Positions 21,709 through 31,594 of a DNA stretch of 46,981 nucleotides are shown here, piece after piece (the first letter of the stretch is position 1; the number at the start of each line of letters is the position of its first letter). This DNA comes from Arsenophonus nasoniae DSM 15247 (GTDB lineage Bacteria > Pseudomonadota > Gammaproteobacteria > Enterobacterales > Enterobacteriaceae): positions 1-46,981 of the forward strand of contig NZ_AUCC01000018.1 of NCBI RefSeq assembly GCF_000429565.1. Direction: 5' to 3'. A model generated the notes under the pieces. That model ran no database searches and was not told the origin of the DNA. It worked only from the letters and a program-made list of their open reading frames with translations. Both the position numbers and the translations under genes were made by a program.

Positions 21709-22752
21709 TTAATACTTATCAAACATCGCTTGAATTTTTATTGGATCATGGGTTTGGGTCAAGGCTAATTGAAGTAAAACTCGAGCCTTCTGTGGATTCA
21801 AACGTTCAGCAGCGACAAATCCATATTTGCTATCATCAACTTCTGCATCTCGCGTTATAAAACCAGTCGGTACCCGACTAGCGCGAACCACCCCTATTCC
21901 CTGTTTTACCGCATCAGCCAGTACAGTAAAAATCTTATTATACATGTTACCGTTCCCCACTCCAGCACTCACAATGCCTTGATAGCCATGATAGATAAAT
22001 GACTTAGCCGGCAGCGCCGATGCATTTGAATAATTATAAACAATACCAACTTTAGGTAATTGATCTAACTGACTAATATCAAAAATAGCCTTATCTGCTC
22101 TGGGTTTGGCCGCGCTTAAATAATGCACCTTGCCATTGTAGATAAAACCTTCTGGACCCGCATTAACCGCTTCAAATGCTTCAACAAAATTGGTATTCAT
22201 TTTAACCACATTACGAGCGCTAATGACTTTGTCGTCCATGGCTAATAAGACTCCCCGGTTGCCCGCCTCTTTATCAGTGGCAACAATAACCGCGTTATAG
22301 AGATTTAATGGCCCATCAGCCCCTAATGCCGTAGCCGGTTTCATCGCACCAACCATTACAATAGGTTTATGACAATAAGTCGTTAAATCTAAAAAATAAG
22401 CAGTCTCCTCAAGCGTGTCAGTACCATGAGTAATAATAAAACCTGCTGTTTTATCACAATCAGCATTAATTTTCCTTGCTAGCGTTAGCCATACCTGATC
22501 ATTCATATCTTGGGAACCAATATTAACAATTTGTTCGCCATTAAGATGGGCAATTTTCTTTATTTCAGGTACCGCATTAATTAATGCATCGATACTGACT
22601 TTACCGGCTGTATATTGGGATTGTGTCGCTGAATCACCGCCACCAGCAATCGTACCTCCAGTCGCTAGTACCGTAATGGTTGGTAAGGCAGAAACAGCAC
22701 TGTTAGTTAACAACATAGCGCCAAATAATAAAGAAATATTTAACTTCCTCAT
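21709..22752 (-). CDS. ansB: Periplasmic L-asparaginase II
   Basis: Type II asparaginase hydrolyses asparagine to aspartate and ammonia in the periplasm. The 347-aa precursor has a signal peptide, MRKLNISLLFGAMLL followed by TNSAVSA, with predicted cleavage after residue 22. The mature start is LPTITVLATGGTIAGGGDSA. Catalytic motifs TGGTIAG (residues 31-37) and ITHGTDTLEET are intact. The C-terminus LNPQKARVLLQLALTQT matches E. coli AnsB. GGGAT lies 8 nt before the ATG. In E. coli ansB is far away; here it lies between serC and ycaO, divergent from ycaO. E. coli ansB is controlled by FNR and CRP, but I found no consensus site here. Confidence 0.96.
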   Translation of the reverse strand: MRKLNISLLFGAMLLTNSAVSALPTITVLATGGTIAGGGDSATQSQYTAGKVSIDALINAVPEIKKIAHLNGEQIVNIGSQDMNDQVWLTLARKINADCDKTAGFIITHGTDTLEETAYFLDLTTYCHKPIVMVGAMKPATALGADGPLNLYNAVIVATDKEAGNRGVLLAMDDKVISARNVVKMNTNFVEAFEAVNAGPEGFIYNGKVHYLSAAKPRADKAIFDISQLDQLPKVGIVYNYSNASALPAKSFIYHGYQGIVSAGVGNGNMYNKIFTVLADAVKQGIGVVRASRVPTGFITRDAEVDDSKYGFVAAERLNPQKARVLLQLALTQTHDPIKIQAMFDKY

Positions 22753-22771
22753 AATAAAATCCCGCTGTAAA

Positions 22772-22800
22772 ATTTTGTAAAATTATATAAATTACAAAAT
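22772..22800. repeat. Dyad in the ansB-ycaO divergent region
   Basis: ATTTTGTAA (22772-22780) and TTACAAAAT (22792-22800) form perfect 9-bp arms, two helical turns apart centre to centre, 20 bp upstream of the ansB start. It could be an operator or part of the ansB leader. I recognise no matching regulator. Confidence 0.45.
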
Positions 22801-22939
22801 ATATTTCTGTAACTACCAACAAAAACAGCGATTAATTTCAATAATGTGTTTTACTCCTATGAACTCGTGAATAGAGAAGCCAGCAAAAATGCCGTATTAT
22901 CACCTTTTAGTAATCAAACACGGATAAGTAACCTAATTT

Positions 22940-24697
22940 ATGAGCCAAACTTTTATTCCTGGCAAAGATGCCGCCTTAGAAGATTCTATTACCACTTTTC
23001 AACAGCAACTTAAGAAACTCGGTTTTGATATTGAAGAAGCTTCTTGGTTAAACCCGGTGCCGAATGTCTGGTCAGTCCATATCCGTGATCGAGACTGCCC
23101 TTTATGTTTTACTAACGGTAAAGGTGCTAGTAAAAAAGCTGCTCTAGCCTCTGCATTGGGCGAATATTTTGAACGTTTAGCTACCAATTACTTTTTCGCT
23201 GATTTTTATCTGGGTGCTAAAGTTGCTAATGGTGATTTTGTCCACTATCCGAATGAAAAGTGGTTTGCTCTACCATCGGACGATCATTTACCTGATGGGA
23301 TTTTGGACGCAAAATTACGGGCTTTTTACGATCCTGATAATAATCTGTCTGCTAGCATGCTAATTGATTTACAATCAAGTAATAAACAACGCGGGATTTG
23401 TGCATTACCTTTTATACGCCAATCCGATCAACAAACTATTTATATTCCAATGAATATTATTGGTAATTTGTATGTATCGAATGGCATGTCAGCCGGTAAT
23501 ACGCAACATGAAGCACGCGTTCAGGCATTGTCAGAGATCTTTGAGCGTCATATCAAAAATCGTATTATTGCCGAGCGAATCAGTTTGCCTGTTATTCCTG
23601 AGCCTGTTATGCAACGCTATCCTGGCGTTGTTGAGGCAGTTGCTAAATTAGCAGAAGAAGGTTTTCCAATTTTCTGTTTTGATGCTTCTCTCGGTGGCAA
23701 ATACCCGGTTATCTGTGTGGTACTCTTCAATCCCAATAATGGCACTTGTTTTGCTTCTTTTGGTGCTCATCCTGATTTTGGTATTGCCCTCGAACGAACA
23801 GTTACCGAATTACTGCAAGGCCGCAGTTTAAAAGATTTAGATGTGTTTAATATGCCAACATTTGATGATGATGAAGTGGCAGAGCATACCAATCTGGAGA
23901 CCCATTTTATTGATTCAAGCGGTTTAATTAGCTGGGATCTCTTTAAACAAGATGCCGATTATCCTTTTGTCGATTGGAACTTCAAAGGCACGACCAGCGC
24001 AGAATTTGCTACGTTGATGGCGATTTTCAATCAGATGAATGCGGAAGTTTATATTGCCGATTATCAACATTTAGGCGTCTATGTCTGCCGTATTATTGTG
24101 CCGGAGATCTCGGATATTTATCCCGTTGACGATCTGCATATTGCTAATAATGCCATGGCAATAGATTTGCGCGATACCATTATGTCGCTAGCCGATAGTC
24201 AATGGCCAAAAGAGGACTATTTGCGGTTGTTAGCGCAGCTCGATGAAGAAGGTTTTGATGATTTTACTCGAGTCCGTGAATTATTAGGCATTGCGGTGGG
24301 CGTTGGCAATGGTTGGAGTCACCTGCGGATCGGTGAATTAAAATCGATGCTAGCACTGGCCGGTGGTGATTTTGCCCAAGCACTGCTGTGGGTTGAATGG
24401 ACGCTAGAGTTTAATTCTTCGCTATTTACTGCTGAGCGAGCCAATTATTATCGCTGTCTACAAACCTTACTGCAACTAACGCAACAAGCTGATCGTCAAC
24501 CTGATCAATACTATGAGGCTTTCACTAAAATGTATGGCCAACAAGCGGTTACTGCCGCGTCGAGAGCCATTGCTGGTGAAAATTGTTTTTATGGCTTATG
24601 GTCAATTGATCCTGAGTTACAAACGCTACCGACTCATCAAGCATTACTCAACGTTTATCATAAACTGCAAACCGCTAAACAGGCTCACTTAAGCTAA
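22940..24697 (+). CDS. ycaO: Ribosomal protein S12 methylthiotransferase accessory factor YcaO
   Basis: YcaO assists RimO in the beta-methylthiolation of Asp-88 (E. coli numbering) of ribosomal protein S12. Other YcaO-domain enzymes activate amides with ATP. The 585-aa product (E. coli 586) is near-identical in the YcaO core, including ASALGEYFERL, IPMNIIGNLYVSNGMSAG and ALSEIFERH. The C-terminal helical region, with ANYYRCLQTLLQL, is also kept. The ATG at 22940 aligns with the family start but has only a weak ribosome site. It precedes focA-pflB, as in E. coli. Confidence 0.96.
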   Translation: MSQTFIPGKDAALEDSITTFQQQLKKLGFDIEEASWLNPVPNVWSVHIRDRDCPLCFTNGKGASKKAALASALGEYFERLATNYFFADFYLGAKVANGDFVHYPNEKWFALPSDDHLPDGILDAKLRAFYDPDNNLSASMLIDLQSSNKQRGICALPFIRQSDQQTIYIPMNIIGNLYVSNGMSAGNTQHEARVQALSEIFERHIKNRIIAERISLPVIPEPVMQRYPGVVEAVAKLAEEGFPIFCFDASLGGKYPVICVVLFNPNNGTCFASFGAHPDFGIALERTVTELLQGRSLKDLDVFNMPTFDDDEVAEHTNLETHFIDSSGLISWDLFKQDADYPFVDWNFKGTTSAEFATLMAIFNQMNAEVYIADYQHLGVYVCRIIVPEISDIYPVDDLHIANNAMAIDLRDTIMSLADSQWPKEDYLRLLAQLDEEGFDDFTRVRELLGIAVGVGNGWSHLRIGELKSMLALAGGDFAQALLWVEWTLEFNSSLFTAERANYYRCLQTLLQLTQQADRQPDQYYEAFTKMYGQQAVTAASRAIAGENCFYGLWSIDPELQTLPTHQALLNVYHKLQTAKQAHLS

Positions 24698-24712
24698 TGA
24701 GTCAACACTAAA

Positions 24713-24784
24713 AAATAAATATCAGGTTAAAATTTATTAGACAAAAACCCTATTTCAACGATAATTTAACCTGATTATTTATTT
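24713..24784 (+). terminator. Long inverted repeat after ycaO
   Basis: An 11-bp perfect core, ATCAGGTTAAA (24721-24731) and TTTAACCTGAT (24765-24775), is extended by A/T-rich flanks (from 24713 and to 24784) around a 33-nt loop. It starts 15 bp past the ycaO stop and probably ends ycaO transcription. The large loop and lack of a T-run make it atypical. Confidence 0.45.
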
Positions 24785-24895
24785 CCTCATTGTGTTTATA
24801 AAATTTTTTTATAAAAATTAAAAATTTTTTTTCAATATAAATCAAATAATTATCATAATTTGTTAGTTTTATAGCTATTTGTTAACCAAATAATA

Positions 24896-24909
24896 ATGAT
24901 CTATATCAA
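24896..24909 (+). promoter_or_regulatory. Near-consensus FNR box upstream of focA
   Basis: ATGAT-CTAT-ATCAA matches the FNR consensus TTGAT-N4-ATCAA at all but one base. It lies 72 bp upstream of the focA start. The focA-pfl operon is a classic anaerobically induced FNR/ArcA target, so the location makes sense. The flanking region is A/T-rich and holds GTTAAC-type ArcA-like words, which are too loose to assign. Confidence 0.6.
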
Positions 24910-24980
24910 ATTTATTTGATGTCCCCTTTGTTAATATTGTTGGCGTTATAATTCCTTAACTTCATAAGAGCATGTTGGTT

Positions 24981-25838
24981 ATGAAAGCTAACAACTTGTC
25001 TAATTTATTATCACCGGCTGCAATGGCGCAACTTGCAGATAATACTGGGGCATATAAAGTTAACAAGCATCCTCGAATTACTTATTTATCTGCTATTACG
25101 GCGGGTATATTTATTTCCATTGCTTTTGTTTTTTATATTACTGTCACCACGGGCATTGCTAGTGTTCCTTTCGGACTGGCTAAACTTGCTGGCGGTCTCT
25201 GTTTTTCATTAGGACTTATGCTGGTGATTGTCTGTGGCGCTGATCTTTTCACTTCTTCCGTGTTAACCATTGTGGCAAAAGCAACCGGCAAAGTCTCCTG
25301 GAAACAGATGTTTGTTAATTGGTTTAATGTTTATATTGGCAACCTTATTGGTGCCCTGTTTTTCGTTGCATTAATCTGGTTTGCCGGACAATACATGGTG
25401 GCTAATGGCCAATGGGGGCTTAATGTTTTACAAACAGCAAATCATAAACTTGATCACACTTTTCTCGAAGCCATTTGCTTAGGTATTTTAGCCAATTTAA
25501 TGGTTTGCTTGGGTGTTTGGATGAGTTATTCAGGCCGTAGCTTGCTAGATAAAATTTTTGTATTAATTTTACCAATAGGCATGTTTGTTGCCAGTGGTTT
25601 TGAACATAGCATTGCCAACATGTTTATGATCCCATTAGGCATCGTGATCAAAAATTTTGCCTCACCGGATTTCTGGCTGATGACCGGAGTAAATGAAAAC
25701 CAGTTTTCTCATTTAACTGTGGCCAATTTTATTACAGATAATCTTATCCCTGTCACTATTGGTAATATCATCGGCGGTGCTTTGTTAGTCGGTATGACAT
25801 ATTGGTTAATATATTTACGCGATGGCTGTCAACATTGA
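24981..25838 (+). CDS. focA: Formate channel FocA
   Basis: FocA is a pentameric inner-membrane channel that exports, and re-imports, formate made by PflB. The 285-aa product equals the E. coli length. It has six transmembrane helices of the FNT fold and the conserved VASGFEHSIANMF segment with the pore histidine. It also has VCGADLFTSSVLTIVAKATG. The ATG at 24981 aligns with the family N-terminus (MKANNLSNLLSPAAMA); an in-frame ATG 9 nt upstream is possible. The ribosome site is weak. It is 55 bp upstream of pflB in one operon, with an FNR box ahead. Confidence 0.96.
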   Translation: MKANNLSNLLSPAAMAQLADNTGAYKVNKHPRITYLSAITAGIFISIAFVFYITVTTGIASVPFGLAKLAGGLCFSLGLMLVIVCGADLFTSSVLTIVAKATGKVSWKQMFVNWFNVYIGNLIGALFFVALIWFAGQYMVANGQWGLNVLQTANHKLDHTFLEAICLGILANLMVCLGVWMSYSGRSLLDKIFVLILPIGMFVASGFEHSIANMFMIPLGIVIKNFASPDFWLMTGVNENQFSHLTVANFITDNLIPVTIGNIIGGALLVGMTYWLIYLRDGCQH

Positions 25839-25893
25839 TCCATCGCGTACAGATTGTCAGCATTTTATTATTTAAAAAATAAAGGTAAAAAAT

Positions 25894-28179
25894 ATGATGT
25901 CCAAGTTAAATGAAAAATTCTCTGCTGCATGGCAAGGATTTACTCAGGGGAACTGGCAAAAAGACGTTGATGTACGTGATTTCATCCAAACCAACTATAC
26001 ACCTTATGAAGGTGACGAATCATTTTTAGCCGGCGCAACCAAAGCGACTGATAGCTTATGGGAAAAAGTGATGCAAGGGATTAAGATCGAAAATCGTACC
26101 CATGCGCCTGTCGATTTTGATACTGATGTTGCCGCTACCATTACTTCCCATGATGCCGGTTATATTGAAAAAGGGTTAGAGCAGATTGTCGGTTTACAAA
26201 CTGATGCCCCCCTTAAGCGCGCATTGATCCCTTTTGGTGGCATTAAAATGGTCGAAGGCTCATGTAAAGCCTACAATCGTGAATTGGATCCGGCACTGAA
26301 AAAAATCTTTACCGAATACCGTAAGACCCATAATCAAGGGGTATTTGATGTTTATACCCCAGACATTATGAAATGCCGCAAATCAGGTATTTTGACCGGA
26401 TTGCCAGATGCCTACGGCCGTGGCCGGATAATTGGTGATTATCGTCGCGTAGCGCTTTACGGTATTGATTTCTTACGTGATGACAAGCTGGCTCAATTTA
26501 ATTCTCTACAAAGTAAACTAGAGCAAGGCGAAGAGCTGGAAATGACCATTCAATTACGCGAAGAGATTGCTGAGCAACACCGCGCGTTAGGTCAAATGAA
26601 AGAGATGGCAGCAAAATATGGCTATGATATTTCAGGCCCGGCAACCAATGCGAAAGAAGCGGTTCAATGGACCTATTTTGCCTATTTAGCCGCGGTTAAA
26701 TCACAAAACGGCGCCGCTATGTCTTTTGGCCGTGTTTCTACTTTCCTTGATATTTATATTGAACGCGATCTAAAAGCCGGTCACTTAACTGAGCAACAAG
26801 CACAAGAACTGATCGACCATTTAGTCATGAAATTGCGGATGGTGCGTTTCCTACGTACTCCTGAATATGATGAGTTATTCTCAGGTGATCCCATTTGGGC
26901 AACTGAGTCACTGGCCGGTATGGGCGTCGATGGGCGTACCCTCGTGACGAAAAATACCTATCGTTTCCTCAATACGCTCTATACCATGGGCCCTTCGCCT
27001 GAGCCCAATATGACCATTCTTTGGTCAGAAAAGCTACCACTCAATTTCAAAAAATTCGCCGCCAAAGTTTCTATTGATACTTCTTCGATTCAGTATGAAA
27101 ACGACGATTTGATGCGGCCTGATTTTGATAATGATGACTATGCTATTGCCTGCTGTGTTAGCCCGATGATCGTCGGTAAGCAGATGCAATTTTTTGGCGC
27201 GCGGGCAAACTTAGCCAAAACCTTGCTGTATACCATCAACGGCGGTATCGATGAAAAATCTAAACTGCAAGTTGGCCCTAAAATGCCAGCGATTAACGAT
27301 GATGTGCTCAATTTTGATGTCGTGATGGACAGAATGGATCACTTCATGGATTGGTTGGCTACCCAATATGTTACGGCTTTGAATATCATTCACTATATGC
27401 ATGATAAATATAGCTATGAAGCGGCCTTAATGGCGCTGCATGATCGTGATGTTTATCGTACCATGGCGTGTGGTATTGCGGGGCTTTCCGTTGCCGCTGA
27501 TTCACTATCGGCGATCAAATATGCCAAAGTTTCGCCGGTTCGTGATGAAGATGGTATTGCCATTGATTTCAACATTGAAGGTGAATATCCACAATTTGGT
27601 AATAATGATAACCGCGTCGACGATATTGCTTGCGATTTAGTTGAGCGCTTCATGAAGAAGATCCAACAATTGCGCACTTACCGCAATGCGGTGCCAACTC
27701 AATCAATTCTGACCATTACCTCCAATGTGGTCTACGGCAAGAAAACCGGTAATACTCCTGATGGTCGCCGTGCCGGTGCTCCTTTTGGCCCAGGCGCTAA
27801 TCCAATGCATGGCCGTGATCAGAAAGGTGCCGTAGCCTCGCTGACTTCGGTAGCCAAATTGCCGTTCGCTTACGCCAAAGACGGTATCTCTTATACTTTC
27901 TCGATTGTACCTAATGCATTGGGTAAAGATGATGAGGTACGTAAAACCAATCTGGCAGGACTGATGGATGGTTACTTTCACCATGAAGCCAATATTGAAG
28001 GTGGTCAACATCTAAACGTTAACGTTATGAATCGTGAAATGCTATTAGATGCAATGGAAAATCCGGAAAAATATCCTCAGCTAACCATTCGTGTGTCCGG
28101 TTATGCGGTGCGTTTTAATTCTTTGACCAAAGAACAGCAGCAAGATGTTATTACCCGTACATTTACGGCAACTATGTAA
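25894..28179 (+). CDS. pflB: Formate C-acetyltransferase (pyruvate formate-lyase) PflB
   Basis: PflB is a glycyl-radical enzyme that splits pyruvate with CoA into acetyl-CoA and formate during anaerobic growth. The product is 761 aa (E. coli 760). The catalytic cysteine pair is in [11 protein letters not shown] (about residues 419-420). The radical-bearing glycine is in [13 protein letters not shown] near the C-terminus (about 735). Two adjacent ATG codons (25894, 25897) are possible; AAGG is 8 nt before the first. A hairpin terminator separates it from pflA, so pflB can be expressed far above its activase. Confidence 0.98.
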   Translation: MMSKLNEKFSAAWQGFTQGNWQKDVDVRDFIQTNYTPYEGDESFLAGATKATDSLWEKVMQGIKIENRTHAPVDFDTDVAATITSHDAGYIEKGLEQIVGLQTDAPLKRALIPFGGIKMVEGSCKAYNRELDPALKKIFTEYRKTHNQGVFDVYTPDIMKCRKSGILTGLPDAYGRGRIIGDYRRVALYGIDFLRDDKLAQFNSLQSKLEQGEELEMTIQLREEIAEQHRALGQMKEMAAKYGYDISGPATNAKEAVQWTYFAYLAAVKSQNGAAMSFGRVSTFLDIYIERDLKAGHLTEQQAQELIDHLVMKLRMVRFLRTPEYDELFSGDPIWATESLAGMGVDGRTLVTKNTYRFLNTLYTMGPSPEPNMTILWSEKLPLNFKKFAAKVSIDTSSIQYENDDLMRPDFDNDDYAIACCVSPMIVGKQMQFFGARANLAKTLLYTINGGIDEKSKLQVGPKMPAINDDVLNFDVVMDRMDHFMDWLATQYVTALNIIHYMHDKYSYEAALMALHDRDVYRTMACGIAGLSVAADSLSAIKYAKVSPVRDEDGIAIDFNIEGEYPQFGNNDNRVDDIACDLVERFMKKIQQLRTYRNAVPTQSILTITSNVVYGKKTGNTPDGRRAGAPFGPGANPMHGRDQKGAVASLTSVAKLPFAYAKDGISYTFSIVPNALGKDDEVRKTNLAGLMDGYFHHEANIEGGQHLNVNVMNREMLLDAMENPEKYPQLTIRVSGYAVRFNSLTKEQQQDVITRTFTATM

Positions 28180-28211
28180 CAATTTGTTGTTGAACTAAAA
28201 TAGCAGTAGAT

Positions 28212-28239
28212 AAAAGCCCCGCTTAAAATGGGGCTTTTT
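28212..28239 (+). terminator. Terminator/attenuator between pflB and pflA
   Basis: AAAAGCCCC (28212-28220) pairs with GGGGCTTTT (28230-28238) and is followed by T. This is a standard rho-independent terminator just after pflB and 26 bp before pflA. Confidence 0.85.
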
Positions 28240-28265
28240 AACTACCATTAATTTTTGGAGCTGTT

Positions 28266-29006
28266 ATGTCGCTAGTTGGGCGAATTCACTCTTTTGAATC
28301 TTGTGGTACAGTAGATGGCCCGGGTATTCGCTTTATCGTTTTTTTTCAGGGATGCCTGATGCGTTGTCTGTATTGCCACAACCGAGACACCTGGGATACC
28401 CATGGTGGTAAGGAAATTACCGTCGAAGAATTGATGAAAGAGGTGGTCAGTTATCGCCATTTTATGAACGCTTCCGGTGGCGGCGTGACGGCCTCAGGCG
28501 GTGAAGCCATTTTGCAGGCTGAATTTGTGCGTGACTGGTTTCGTGCCTGTCAGCAACAAGGTATTCATACATGCCTCGATACTAATGGTTTTGTCCGCCG
28601 TTATGATAAGGTGATAGATGAATTATTGGATGTTACCGATTTAGTGATGCTAGATTTAAAACAACTGGACGACAATATTCATAAAAATCTGGTTGGAGTT
28701 TCTAATCACCGAACCCTTGAATTTGCCCGTTATCTGGCTAAACGTGGGCAAAAAACCTGGATCCGGTATGTGGTGGTGCCCAGTTGGTCAGATGATGACC
28801 AATCTGCCCATCTATTAGGCCAATTTACCCGTGATATGCATAATATCGAAAAGATCGAGTTGCTACCCTACCATGAGTTGGGCAAACATAAATGGCTAGC
28901 GATGGGGGAAGAGTACCAGCTAGCCGATATCAAACCACCAACGACCGAAACCATGGAGCGGGTAAAACATATTCTGCAAGGTTATGGCCATAAAGTGGTT
29001 TATTAA
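28266..29006 (+). CDS. pflA: Pyruvate formate-lyase activating enzyme PflA
   Basis: PflA is the radical-SAM enzyme that installs the glycyl radical on PflB. The 246-aa product equals the E. coli length. It has the CxxxCxxC cluster in [11 protein letters not shown] (Cys 30, 34, 37) and the conserved [14 protein letters not shown] and [14 protein letters not shown] stretches. The ATG at 28266 lies just after GGAG. It follows pflB past a terminator, so it needs read-through or a promoter of its own. It ends at a shared convergent terminator. Confidence 0.98.
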   Translation: MSLVGRIHSFESCGTVDGPGIRFIVFFQGCLMRCLYCHNRDTWDTHGGKEITVEELMKEVVSYRHFMNASGGGVTASGGEAILQAEFVRDWFRACQQQGIHTCLDTNGFVRRYDKVIDELLDVTDLVMLDLKQLDDNIHKNLVGVSNHRTLEFARYLAKRGQKTWIRYVVVPSWSDDDQSAHLLGQFTRDMHNIEKIELLPYHELGKHKWLAMGEEYQLADIKPPTTETMERVKHILQGYGHKVVY

Positions 29007-29056
29007 CTTATTCATTAAATTATAGATATTTTATGATTTATTCATTTTTATCAAGC

Positions 29057-29093
29057 GGGCTTTTTTCGCTTTATAGCTTCGTGAAAAAAGCCC
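29057..29093. terminator. Bidirectional terminator between pflA and the metalloprotease gene
   Basis: GGGCTTTTTTC (29057-29067) pairs with GAAAAAAGCCC (29083-29093). The A and T tracts lie inside the stem, so the structure can end transcription from either side. It separates the convergent pflA and the split metalloprotease gene. Confidence 0.75.
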
Positions 29094-29101
29094 TTATAAT
29101 A

Positions 29102-29911
29102 TTAAAGATATTGTTTATATTGCTCCATAAACGCAGCTCGATTGATAACAAAGCGGTTAAATTGTTCTAGTCGTTTCGGTTGCTTCGATGCTGAATAGGC
29201 TAAAAGCGTAGTGGCTAGAGCAAATGAGTCGGCATTATTGTAGGCTAAGTCTTGAAAAGTACTCGCATCCCCGGTATTTCCACCTCGGCGTTCATAATTT
29301 AAAAGTTGATATTTCTTTGATACATTACCAACAGGTAAACCATATAGTGGCAACGGATTGATTTCATTAGTATTATTGGCTGCATAAACATAATCCGCGG
29401 TATAAAGTGCGGCATGGGAAAATTCGTGAATCAAAAGCAAAGCCATATAATCATCACCGACTTTTTTTTGTAGCTTATAACATTGTTGAACATTAGATTC
29501 CAAATATGGCGTTTCCTTTTCATCCTTATAGAAAACCTCTTTTTCAGCCAGTAACCTTTTGACTTGTTTCTTATCCAAAAACTAGGCATCGCGCTGAACT
29601 TTTTTTATCGCCCCCCAATATCGCCAATATGACTGACGCTTCAAACGATCTACTGAAGCTATCGGCGCCTCTTCTCCATCAGGCAAGATAATAAAATTTT
29701 TATCTATATTAAATGCTTTCATAAACTCCTGCATTTCTGCTAAATCTTCACTCCATTTCTTTTTAAATTCACTTGAAGCATTACCAAAGAAGGTGGTCAT
29801 CACCTGATCAACGGCTTCTTGATTCTGTTGTAAGATTTTTTGTGCTTTATCAATCGTCTTGATGGCATTACTGACACTTTTAGCCACATCTTTTTTCAAA
29901 GACGGCGCCAT
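29102..29911 (-). pseudogene. Metalloprotease-like gene interrupted by an in-frame TAG
   Basis: Two reading frames, 29582-29911 (109 aa) and 29102-29578 (158 aa), lie in the same frame and are separated only by TAG (29584-29582) and one TTT codon. They look like one 269-codon gene with an amber stop. The first part is helical and lysine-rich (MAPSLKKDVAKSVSNAIKTI). The second part has HEFSH followed by AALYTADYVY and later NNADSFALATTLL. This resembles the HExxH, T-x-D-x-x-Y and N-A-D-S-Y/F pattern of aspzincin or lysine-specific metallo-endopeptidase domains, common in toxins and effectors. The downstream half has no ribosome site and would begin at TTG. Substrate and role are unknown. The family call comes from motifs only. 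Suppression of the stop is possible but unproven. Confidence 0.65.
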
Positions 29912-30192
29912 CCTTGTTCATCCACTAAAGCGTCGGGTTACCGGTTAACAGATAAGGGCTTAGAGATACCTTCATGTCGTTATCTCTATAATTAATACAA
30001 TTAAGGGAAGTGCTAAGTATTATTTAGCATGCAACCTTAAACAGCTTTAAACAATTATTATTCGCCTTGAACGGATTATCTATTACCTAATTTAATCCAT
30101 TTGCTCCAGCCATCAATATAGCTATCGTTTTAGGGCACTGTTGTAACAGTGCCTCATTGTCGGTGCTATTGCAAAAATATCTTACTATTGCA
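29912..30192. other. Intergenic region between the split metalloprotease and serS
   Basis: About 280 bp. On the minus strand a short frame from ATG 29975 (MKVSLSPYLLTGNPTL) ends in TAG at 29927-29925. If read through, it continues WMNKDGA toward the metalloprotease start, one base out of frame. It may be a decayed 5' end of that gene. The right part holds the serS stem-loop at 30134-30153. No RNA gene is seen. Confidence 0.4.
30134..30153 (-). terminator. Stem-loop after serS
   Basis: A perfect palindrome-like stem, GGCACTGTT (30134-30142) and AACAGTGCC (30145-30153), with a minimal loop, lies 40 bp past the serS stop. Downstream on the minus strand is CTAAAACG, with no T-run, so it may act as a barrier or stabilising hairpin rather than a classical terminator. 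Confidence 0.5.
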
Positions 30193-31503
<1,311 letters not shown>

Positions 31504-31594
31504 TTATTGTTTAAAAATAAAAACAACCTGTCAGTATTTTCTGATGGTTAATAGTTTCTTAGTCTGATTTGGCTACCTTACCCCATTGAGATTT

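Noticed and set aside
27703-28011. 102-codon minus-strand frame inside pflB
   Set aside because: A shadow of the strongly conserved pflB frame with no independent support.
30061-30120. Short minus-strand peptide frame YIDGWSKWIKLGNR as a gene remnant
   Set aside because: It is preceded by a stop a few codons upstream and matches no family I recognise.
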